DNA from: Desulfobacula sp.
Lineage (GTDB): Bacteria > Desulfobacterota > Desulfobacteria > Desulfobacterales > Desulfobacteraceae
Direction: 5' to 3'
DNA length: 5,267 bases
NCBI GenBank assembly: GCA_029940245.1
Contig: JAOZRF010000234.1
Coordinates: 1-5,267, forward strand
In this document: positions 1 through 5,267 of the stretch, piece after piece
Numbering within the stretch: position 1 is the first letter of the stretch
How the letters are laid out: every line of letters starts with the position of its first letter
The notes under the pieces: model-generated
The model's database searches: none
Told to the model about the DNA's origin: nothing
The model's input: the letters and a program-made list of their open reading frames with translations, nothing else
Translations under genes and position numbers: made by a program

Positions 1-1
1 C

Positions 2-1987
2 CATACAGGATATTTTGTTTCCTGGCTTTCCTCTGTCATATATACAAAGGAGTTTTCAAACCCTGAAAATGATATACTTTTATCCAATATCATTCAGTCA
101 AAACCCGTTGAAATAAATCTTGAATATATCAAATCAGCTTCAATTGCCTACACCAATATTCATGATTTTAAAAACAAAACCCTGATCATTGATTTTAAAT
201 CTCCCCAACTAATCGTTTCAACCCTTGAAGGTGAGCGGGACAATATAACAACCATTGGGAATCATTTTATTCCTCCACCCACCTGGTCTCTGGTCCATGA
301 ACTGGGTATTGAGAAAACCCGATTATCCATTTTAAACGCCATACAAAGACATGAGCAAACCACTTCATTTTTAATTACGGGTGCTGATATGGATAATATT
401 TCCGTTCAAATCCAAACCTATAAAGACATGAGGGTTTATGCCCTTGTAACAGCAGGGGTCATGGGCAATGCTATAAGAATGTCAAAGGATACTGGTGGGT
501 TTTATGAGCCCGGTACAATCAATATCATACTTCTGACCAATATGAAGCTTTCCGGAAGAGCCATGACCCGGGCCATCATCTCAGCAACTGAAAGCAAAAC
601 AGCGGCCCTTGCGGATATGGATATCAGATCCAGCTATACTCCCCTGGTAAATGAAGCCACGGGCACGGGTACTGATAATATCCTTGTGGCCCAGGGCGCA
701 GGCCTGAAAATAGAAAATACCGGTGGACACACAAAAATGGGTGAGCTGATTGCAAAGGCGGTCTATGCAGGTGTCACAGAGGCTGTTTTAAAACAGAACG
801 GCATCCTTGCCAAAAGAAATATTTTCCAGCGTCTGAAAGAAAGAAATATTGATCCCTACCAGCTTGTATCCGTTTCAACCTGTGAATGTCAGGGCAACCG
901 AAGTAATTTAGCAGCCATGGCGGAACGGCTTCTTCTTGAGCCTGAGTATGCCGCATTTATTGAAGCCTCTCTTGCCATCAGTGATGCTTATGAAAAAGGA
1001 TTGATCAAAAACCTGGATTCTTTTGACATCTGGTGCAAACAAATTGCAGATACCATAGCAGGATATGAAGTTGAAAAAGTCAAAGACATGATTTCAGATG
1101 ATAGGATCCCCATAACCCTGAAAACTGCTCTTAATGCAATTTTAACCGGAGCACAGACACGCCTGAACCTTCAGCTAAAACCGAATCAGGCAAATACCAC
1201 AATTCCCCAGAAAGTCATATCATTATCGCCGATTATCACAGAAACCATATATCTTTTAAATGCCCAGGATTTACTGATTGCCGATACCAGCTATTGTAAT
1301 TCACCCAAAGAAGCCCAGTTTAAAGAGAAAATAGGATCGGTTATCCAGATGAATATTGAAAAAATCATCAGCCTGCACCCTGATCTTGTTATTGCAAGCC
1401 CGCTGTCAAGAAAAAAGCAAATACAAATCTTACAGAATCAGAAAATAAAAGTGACTAAAATTCAAAATCCACAAACCTTTCCTCAAATGTGTGACATCAC
1501 AATGACAATCGGAAAGGCTCTCGGAAAGACAGATATGGCAAAAAGAATAATAGCCGCTGCGGCCATAGAGGTTGAAGCCATTAAACTGAAAACAGCAGGT
1601 CTTCCTAAAAAAAAAGTATTTATCCAGATCGGCATGAAACCATTGCATTCTGCCAATAAAGACACCTTTATCAATGAATATATTAAATATAGCGGTGGAA
1701 TAAATATTGCTGAAAATGAAAAATCAGGGATATACAGCAGGGAAAAAGTCCTTAAGGAAAATCCAGACCTTATTTTAATTGCAACCATGGGAACAGATAA
1801 AAAAGGCGGAGAGATTGAAAAACAAAAATGGATGAAATTCACTTCTTTAAATGCCGCCATAAAAAACCAGATCTATGTTCTGGATCCTGAACTTATCTTA
1901 AGCCCGACTCCTGTTACCTTTGTAAAGGGCTTAAAACAGATTTTGTCTTTAATCCATCCAAATCTTGACCTAAAAGCCAGAATTTAA
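2..1987 (+). CDS. cbiZ: CbiZ-BtuF fusion: adenosylcobinamide amidohydrolase joined to corrinoid-binding protein (5' partial)
   Basis: The frame is open to the left edge with no start codon before ATG 389. That ATG lies inside the conserved CbiZ domain, so the true start is upstream of the window. Numbering the visible residues from position 2, CbiZ spans about 35-255. Landmarks are GNHFIPPPTW, LITGADMDN, GTINIILLTN (171-180), ATESKTAAL, RSSYTP, ATGTGTDN (219-226) and GGHTKMGE. CbiZ hydrolyses adenosylcobinamide, releasing adenosylcobyric acid for corrinoid salvage. Residues 255-400 form a helical region with a Cys-Glu-Cys motif (294-296) and no function I recognise. Residues 405-661 are a full-length BtuF-like class III binding domain (VISLSPIITE, SYCNSP, MNIEKI, VFIQIG, GGINI, SREKV). 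Glu453 and Glu581 match the BtuF glutamates that dock on BtuC. I see no internal membrane segment between the domains. The hydrophobic stretch at residues 4-14 could be the end of a signal peptide, but the N-terminus is missing. Domain calls are firm; cellular location is inference. Confidence 0.9.
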   Translation, partial: HTGYFVSWLSSVIYTKEFSNPENDILLSNIIQSKPVEINLEYIKSASIAYTNIHDFKNKTLIIDFKSPQLIVSTLEGERDNITTIGNHFIPPPTWSLVHELGIEKTRLSILNAIQRHEQTTSFLITGADMDNISVQIQTYKDMRVYALVTAGVMGNAIRMSKDTGGFYEPGTINIILLTNMKLSGRAMTRAIISATESKTAALADMDIRSSYTPLVNEATGTGTDNILVAQGAGLKIENTGGHTKMGELIAKAVYAGVTEAVLKQNGILAKRNIFQRLKERNIDPYQLVSVSTCECQGNRSNLAAMAERLLLEPEYAAFIEASLAISDAYEKGLIKNLDSFDIWCKQIADTIAGYEVEKVKDMISDDRIPITLKTALNAILTGAQTRLNLQLKPNQANTTIPQKVISLSPIITETIYLLNAQDLLIADTSYCNSPKEAQFKEKIGSVIQMNIEKIISLHPDLVIASPLSRKKQIQILQNQKIKVTKIQNPQTFPQMCDITMTIGKALGKTDMAKRIIAAAAIEVEAIKLKTAGLPKKKVFIQIGMKPLHSANKDTFINEYIKYSGGINIAENEKSGIYSREKVLKENPDLILIATMGTDKKGGEIEKQKWMKFTSLNAAIKNQIYVLDPELILSPTPVTFVKGLKQILSLIHPNLDLKARI

Positions 1988-2010
1988 TACCCGGAGCTGC
2001 CATAAAAAAA

Positions 2011-3021
2011 ATGAAACCAAACAGGATAAAGCGCTGGTCTGTTATTTTAATCATCCTCATTGCCCTGGTCACTCTTGTGAGCCTGCTGGCACTGTGCACC
2101 GGCAGTGCAGGCATCCTGTTAAAAGACATCCCCCATATCCTTTTTTACGGCAAAGGAACCAGTGACTACAGTATCCTTTTAGACATACGACTGCCCAGAA
2201 TCATTTTAGGCCTTTCCATCGGCGGGGCATTAAGCCTTGCCGGCGTCCTGCTCCAGGGAATGTTTAAAAACCCTTTGGTTGAACCTTATACCCTTGGCAT
2301 TTCAGGAGGAGCGTCTCTTGGTGTATGCATCAATATCGTTTTTAATTTTTATGGCAAAATAGGCATTATCGCATATCCCCTTTCAGGATTTTCAGGAGCA
2401 AGTCTTGTCATTTTTCTTGTTTATTATTTGAACAATAACACAAAAGATATTAAGTCCAACAGGATGCTTTTAACAGGTGTCATGATTTCCTATGTTGCCT
2501 CCTCCCTGGTCATGCTGCTCATGGCTGTCTCAAAAACCGATGATCTTCAAAATATTGTTCTCTGGATCATGGGATCCCTTGACGAACCAAACACAATTTT
2601 AATAAAAATGGCGCTTTTCGGCTCCCTTGCCGGGCTTGCCGGTTCATATTTTTTCTGCTTTGATTTAAATGCCCTGCTTCTGGGTGAAGACGAAGCCGCA
2701 AATCTGGGCGTTAATACAACAAGAACAAAAAAGTTTTTATTTATCATTGCATCCTTTTTAACGGGATTAAGCGTATCCGTTGCCGGAATCATCATGTTTG
2801 CAGGCCTTATTGTTCCCCATTTCATGCGCATGATAGCAGGACCGGACCATAGGATACTGCTGATCAGTTCATTTCTGGCAGGTGCTGCATTTTTAGTGCT
2901 GTGTGATGTGATTGCAAGGGTCATCATCTCCCCGCTTGAGCTTCCAGTAGGTGTCATAACAGGCATCATCGGCGGAGTTATTTTCATCTGGGTGCTTTCA
3001 AGAAAGCAGGTGACACTATGA
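2011..3021 (+). CDS. btuC: FecCD/BtuC-type ABC importer permease, probably corrinoid
   Basis: This is an inner-membrane permease of 336 residues, full length for the FecCD family, with many hydrophobic helices starting at residues 9-29. Family landmarks are RLPR (60-63), G78-x3-Q82, NPL (87-89), the GISGGASLG turn (96-104), WIMGSL (185-190), LGEDEAANLG (224-233, the region contacting the ATPase) and FAGLIVPHFMR (263-273). The C-terminus has DVIAR and ELPVGVITG. Arg60, Arg63 and Arg303 sit where BtuC has the arginines that salt-bridge to BtuF. The family also carries haem and ferric siderophores; the corrinoid assignment rests on the adjacent CbiZ-BtuF fusion. The start lies 23 bases after the previous stop. 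A weak GGAG at 1993-1996, spaced 14 bases away, is the only ribosome-site candidate. The gene overlaps the ATPase start by 4 bases, implying translational coupling. Confidence 0.92.
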   Translation: MKPNRIKRWSVILIILIALVTLVSLLALCTGSAGILLKDIPHILFYGKGTSDYSILLDIRLPRIILGLSIGGALSLAGVLLQGMFKNPLVEPYTLGISGGASLGVCINIVFNFYGKIGIIAYPLSGFSGASLVIFLVYYLNNNTKDIKSNRMLLTGVMISYVASSLVMLLMAVSKTDDLQNIVLWIMGSLDEPNTILIKMALFGSLAGLAGSYFFCFDLNALLLGEDEAANLGVNTTRTKKFLFIIASFLTGLSVSVAGIIMFAGLIVPHFMRMIAGPDHRILLISSFLAGAAFLVLCDVIARVIISPLELPVGVITGIIGGVIFIWVLSRKQVTL

Positions 3022-3839
3022 GTCAGATTCTCTTCATTGATAACCTGAGCTTTAAATACCACGAAAAAACTGTATTAAAAAATATCAGTTTTTCAACAGA
3101 TCCAGGCGAATTCGTTTCAATCATTGGTCCTAATGGCTGTGGGAAAACAACGCTGATAAAAATCATCTCAAAGATAAACAAGCCTGAAAAAGGAAATATT
3201 TATATAAATGGTAAAAATATTCAAACACTGTCAAACAAGCAACTGGCCAGGCATATTGCAGTTGTCATGCAATCCTCTGAACCTGTTTCCATGAGTGTTG
3301 AAGAATATGTCCTTTTAGGGAGACTGCCTTTTTTAAAAAAATATCAATTCTTTGAAAGCGCCAGAGACATTGCTCTGGCCCATAATTATATGGCGCTTAC
3401 CGGCATTTTAAAACTTGCCCATGCGCCAATCAATAAAATAAGCGGAGGAGAAAGGCAACTTGCCGCCATTGCCAGGGCTTTAACCCAGGAACCCCTGCTT
3501 CTGATTCTTGATGAACCGACATCCCATCTTGATATTACACACCAGATTCAAATTCTTGAATTGATAAGCTCCCTTAAAAAAGAGCTCTCTCTTTCTGTGT
3601 TAATCGTTCTTCACGATTTGAACCTGGCAGCAGAATACTCTGACCGGCTTGTTTTGTTAAATGGAAAAAATGGAAAAATTTATAAAACCGGGACCTGCGA
3701 CCAGGTTCTTTCGGAAAAATCGATACAGGAAGTTTACAATGCAAGAGTATTGATCCGGAAAAATCCCGTGTCAAAAAAACCATGTGTCTTTCTTGTCAGC
3801 CAAAATGCTTTAGATAAAAAGGAGAACCCTGTCCTATGA
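3018..3839 (+). CDS. btuD: BtuD/FepC-type ABC transporter ATPase, probably corrinoid importer subunit
   Basis: This cytoplasmic ATPase of 273 residues would power the preceding permease as a dimer. All ABC motifs are intact: aromatic A-loop Tyr14, Walker A GPNGCGKTT (37-45), Q-loop Gln85, signature ISGGER (141-146), Walker B LLLILDEP (160-167), D-loop SHLD (169-172) and switch His199 in VLHDLNLA. The stretch YVLLGRLPF (97-105) after the Q-loop is typical of the iron-siderophore/haem/B12 ATPase group. A C-terminal tail of about 35 residues follows the catalytic core, as is common in this group. The start is set by the ATGA overlap with the permease stop; AGGTGA at 3008-3013 is a plausible ribosome site. 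The 3' end overlaps exbB in the same way. The family call is very secure; substrate is inferred from context. Confidence 0.93.
   Translation: MSQILFIDNLSFKYHEKTVLKNISFSTDPGEFVSIIGPNGCGKTTLIKIISKINKPEKGNIYINGKNIQTLSNKQLARHIAVVMQSSEPVSMSVEEYVLLGRLPFLKKYQFFESARDIALAHNYMALTGILKLAHAPINKISGGERQLAAIARALTQEPLLLILDEPTSHLDITHQIQILELISSLKKELSLSVLIVLHDLNLAAEYSDRLVLLNGKNGKIYKTGTCDQVLSEKSIQEVYNARVLIRKNPVSKKPCVFLVSQNALDKKENPVL
3819..3824 (+). promoter_or_regulatory. Ribosome binding site of exbB
   Basis: AAGGAG lies 11 bases before ATG 3836 and inside the end of the ATPase gene. It is the best Shine-Dalgarno match of the internal junctions. It supports the overlapping ATG at 3836 as the exbB start and suggests that exbB can be initiated independently as well as by coupling. 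Confidence 0.6.
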
Positions 3840-4468
3840 TTGAAATATTTAATAATGGCGGACCTATCATGTATCCCTTGCTGGCATGCTCAATTATTTC
3901 TTTGACCATTATCATTGAGCGGACATTTTTCTGGATTGGGGTCGGCATGCAGAAAAATCAAAAACTTTTGGACGAAGTCTTAAGTCTTACCCGAAAAGCT
4001 GACTGGGATCTTGTTCGCCAGAAGGCATCGGGATCACACAATTATGTCATCAAAATGATTATAAGCGGAATTCTTCATCGTGAATATTCCCTGATCAAGG
4101 CCATGGAATCATCAGCCGCAGACGAGATCAATCGGATGCAAAAATTTATGGGAGCTTTGGATACCATGATAACAGTGGCTCCCCTTATGGGCATATTGGG
4201 TACTGTTATGGGAATCATCAATTCCTTTGACATGCTGGGAACATCAGGGATTCAAAACCCCCAGGCAGTAACTGCAGGTATTGCCCAGGCCCTGATAACA
4301 ACTGCGGCAGGCCTGTCTATTTCCATCATAAGCGTTTTCCCCTACAACTACTTTAATTCAAGGATAAAACGGGCAGCAGGTATCATGGAAAAATATGCCA
4401 CCAGTTTTGAAATTGTTTATGAACAGATCCTGCTTAATAAAAAGAGCACTCCAAAAGAGATAAAATGA
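3836..4468 (+). CDS. exbB: ExbB/TolQ/MotA-family proton channel protein
   Basis: This inner-membrane protein of 210 residues has the three-helix layout of ExbB. Helix 1 (about 10-33) carries GGPIMYPLL and the conserved Glu28-Arg29. A cytoplasmic loop with amphipathic helices covers about 38-105. Helices 2 and 3 carry TVAPLMGILGTVMGI (113-127) and AGIAQALITTAAGLSISI (147-164). Thr123 and Thr156 correspond to the pore-lining threonines of E. coli ExbB (Thr148 and Thr181). With ExbD it forms the pentameric motor that uses the proton gradient to drive TonB. Position next to exbD and a tonB-like gene favours ExbB over TolQ or MotA; the corrinoid genes upstream suggest a motor dedicated to a corrinoid receptor, which is inference. 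It overlaps both neighbours by 4 bases. Confidence 0.9.
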   Translation: MIEIFNNGGPIMYPLLACSIISLTIIIERTFFWIGVGMQKNQKLLDEVLSLTRKADWDLVRQKASGSHNYVIKMIISGILHREYSLIKAMESSAADEINRMQKFMGALDTMITVAPLMGILGTVMGIINSFDMLGTSGIQNPQAVTAGIAQALITTAAGLSISIISVFPYNYFNSRIKRAAGIMEKYATSFEIVYEQILLNKKSTPKEIK

Positions 4469-4875
4469 AAATTTTGATACCTGAAAATAATAAACCCAGA
4501 ATCGAAATGCTCCCTTTGATTGATGTTGTTTTTCTTCTTCTGGTCGTTTTTATTTATACCATGCTCTCCATGGCCGTGCACAAAGGTATGCCCGTCACTC
4601 TGCCTGAATCCTCTGTCGGCAACCCTGAAAAAGATACGATTCTGTCAGTGACCATAAATAAAGACAACTTCATCTTTGTCAACAAAGAGCTGGTTGACCT
4701 GGAACATCTAACTCAAATACTTGAGGAAAAGGCAAAAAAAGAAAAAAAACCAAGTGTCCTTCTTTTTGCAGATAAAAACATCACCTATCAAAATCTTTTT
4801 AAAGTTTTAGATAAAATCAGAATGGCGGGGTTGAATCAGATTTCTTTACAAACTGATCCGAAAGACACAATTTAA
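4465..4875 (+). CDS. exbD: ExbD/TolR-family biopolymer transport protein
   Basis: At 136 residues this is the usual length for ExbD. A short cytoplasmic N-terminus leads to one membrane helix (about 16-36). The helix contains MLPLIDVVFLLLVVF with Asp20, matching the essential proton-handling Asp25 of E. coli ExbD. The periplasmic domain follows, with VTLPESS, a beta-rich stretch (ILSVTINKDNFIFVN) and VLLFADKNITYQNLFKVLDKI, the typical ExbD/TolR order. Two copies would sit inside an ExbB pentamer and pass motion to TonB. The start comes from the ATGA overlap with exbB; only a weak AAGAGA (4454-4459) precedes it, so translational coupling is likely. The stop is 2 bases before the next ATG. Confidence 0.9.
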   Translation: MKILIPENNKPRIEMLPLIDVVFLLLVVFIYTMLSMAVHKGMPVTLPESSVGNPEKDTILSVTINKDNFIFVNKELVDLEHLTQILEEKAKKEKKPSVLLFADKNITYQNLFKVLDKIRMAGLNQISLQTDPKDTI

Positions 4876-4877
4876 AA

Positions 4878-5219
4878 ATGAGGCGTATTTTAGTATCTGC
4901 CATAATTGCCATAGGATTTCATGTCGCATTGATGGCATATATGCCCGACTTATTAAAAAAAAATCAGATTTTACCCAAAAAAATCAAACCAGTTATGGTC
5001 ACCCTCTGTCTTAGGGAGCCTGTAATCGAAAAAACACCTCTTAAGCCTGACAAACCTGTAATCGAAAAAACATCTCCTGAGCCTGACAAACCCGTAAAAG
5101 AAAGCCATTCAACACCCAAAACAGAAAAAATTATACCAGATCCCAAAAAGCCAATAACACATGCCATGGAAAAAAAATCCAATATTCTTCTTAAGAAAAA
5201 AAATCTGACGAACCCTTAA
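4878..5219 (+). CDS. tonB: TonB-like protein, N-terminal part; C-terminal domain missing from this frame
   Basis: The 113-residue frame starts 2 bases after exbD with no clear Shine-Dalgarno, so coupling is likely. Residues 4-22 form one membrane helix preceded by Arg2-Arg3, with His15 in the helix, as in the TonB anchor that engages ExbB-ExbD. Residues 23-113 are a Pro/Lys/Glu-rich linker expected to span the periplasm, including two 12-residue repeats (48-59 and 60-71). TonB proteins normally run well over 200 residues and end in a receptor-binding domain of about 90 residues. None is present before TAA 5217-5219. A -1 shift at the A8 run 5196-5203 would replace the last five residues and keep the frame open to the window end. 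Alternatives are a real truncation, a sequence error or a separate short protein. The TonB call rests on context, anchor and linker composition. Confidence 0.72.
   Translation: MRRILVSAIIAIGFHVALMAYMPDLLKKNQILPKKIKPVMVTLCLREPVIEKTPLKPDKPVIEKTSPEPDKPVKESHSTPKTEKIIPDPKKPITHAMEKKSNILLKKKNLTNP
5019..5090 (+). repeat. Two tandem 36-bp units coding the TonB-like linker repeat
   Basis: Units 5019-5054 and 5055-5090 match at 33 of 36 bases, counted by eye. They encode PVIEKTPLKPDK and PVIEKTSPEPDK; a decayed third copy starts with PVKES at 5091. The unit is a multiple of three, so gain or loss changes linker length without breaking the frame. This fits a periplasm-spanning Pro/Lys spacer. Confidence 0.88.
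5196..5204 (+). other. A8 run with A-AAA-AAT heptamer: candidate frameshift or error site in tonB-like gene
   Basis: In the gene's frame the codons are AAG AAA AAA AAT CTG, so 5198-5204 has the X-XXY-YYZ layout of a -1 slippery site. After a -1 slip, reading continues K-S-D-E-P-L-K-K-N-N and stays open to the window edge; the 0 frame hits TAA 13 bases further on, and the +1 frame hits TGA at 5206. It could be programmed slippage, RNA-polymerase slippage on the A run, a miscounted homopolymer or a real mutation. I see no clear stimulatory hairpin in the few bases that remain. Confidence 0.45.
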
Positions 5220-5267
5220 AAAAAAATAACACAAGGGGAAGGACGACACTCCCAATCGGATCAAGGT
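5220..5267 (+). other. Right-edge tail, possible continuation of the tonB-like coding region
   Basis: After TAA 5217-5219 there are 48 bases, opening with the rest of an A9 run (5218-5226). No start codon with a ribosome site and no hairpin-plus-T-run terminator is visible. The frame reached by a -1 shift is open throughout. The original frame is also open after its stop, and the third frame is open after TAA 5227-5229, so this short tail cannot prove which frame is coding. Confidence 0.4.

Noticed and set aside
389..391. ATG 389 as the start of the first gene
   Set aside because: Upstream codons in the same frame encode conserved CbiZ sequence (for example GNHFIPPPTW and LITGADMDN) without a stop back to the window edge, so 389 is internal.
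1988..2010. A promoter or terminator in the 23-base gap before the permease
   Set aside because: The gap is too short for either and contains only a weak ribosome-site candidate and an A run leading into the start codon.
774..3062. Opposite-strand frames inside the fusion, permease and ATPase genes (774-956, 1430-1648, 1483-1860, 1914-2129, 2547-3062)
   Set aside because: They lie wholly or mostly antisense to well-recognised coding sequence, show no family motif and have no convincing ribosome site.
3836..4875. TolQ-TolR or MotA-MotB assignment for the ExbB/ExbD pair
   Set aside because: Short lengths, the following TonB-like anchor protein and the neighbouring uptake genes fit ExbB-ExbD better; no Pal, TolB or flagellar gene is present.
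5170..5177. The earlier A8 run as the frameshift site in the tonB-like gene
   Set aside because: The -1 frame entered here meets TAA at 5192-5194 and the +1 frame meets TGA at 5206-5208, so a shift at this run does not extend the protein.
3574..5182. Opposite-strand frames at 3574-3783 and 4964-5182
   Set aside because: Both are antisense shadows; the second mirrors the linker repeat as a Gly/Ser/Thr-rich pattern, an artefact of the repetitive plus strand.
5214..5230. Transcription terminator after the tonB-like stop
   Set aside because: The long homopolymer is A on the plus strand, not T, and no G+C-rich hairpin precedes it.

Overview
The window holds six same-strand genes packed almost without gaps. 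It reads as one operon for taking up and processing corrinoids (vitamin B12-type cobamides) in a Gram-negative bacterium. An outer membrane is implied by the ExbB/ExbD/TonB-type genes. The sequence is AT-rich, roughly 40% GC by eye. The gene content and the style of the CbiZ domain suggest an anaerobic Desulfobacterota-like organism (Desulfobacteraceae relatives), but that taxonomic guess is inference from memory of the families.

Layout. Positions 2-1987 carry a large gene open at the left edge (661 visible codons). It fuses an adenosylcobinamide amidohydrolase (CbiZ) domain, a helical middle region of unknown role, and a complete BtuF-like corrinoid-binding domain at the C-terminus. Next come a FecCD/BtuC-type permease (2011-3021) and a BtuD-type ATPase (3018-3839), which together make a full ABC importer. 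Then come an ExbB-type proton-channel protein (3836-4468), an ExbD-type partner (4465-4875) and the N-terminal part of a TonB-like protein (4878-5219). The last of these stops before any TonB C-terminal domain. Three of the five junctions are 4-base ATGA stop/start overlaps, one is a 2-base gap and one a 23-base gap. There is no gene-free stretch over 300 bases, no RNA gene, no mobile element and no CRISPR array.

How it works together (inference from the families). ExbB-ExbD-TonB would energise an outer-membrane corrinoid receptor that is not in the window. The BtuF-like domain would capture the corrinoid in the periplasm and dock on the permease, and the ATPase would drive import. CbiZ would cleave the aminopropanol-containing side chain of cobinamide, or of unsuitable cobamides, to give cobyric acid for re-use (salvage or remodelling).

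The most interesting points are two. First, a normally cytoplasmic CbiZ enzyme is covalently joined to a normally periplasmic binding domain, with the residues that dock BtuF to BtuC apparently kept on both partners; this predicts a periplasmic, transporter-docked corrinoid amidohydrolase. Second, the tonB-like frame ends just after an A8 run containing an A-AAA-AAT heptamer, where a -1 shift would keep translation open to the window edge.
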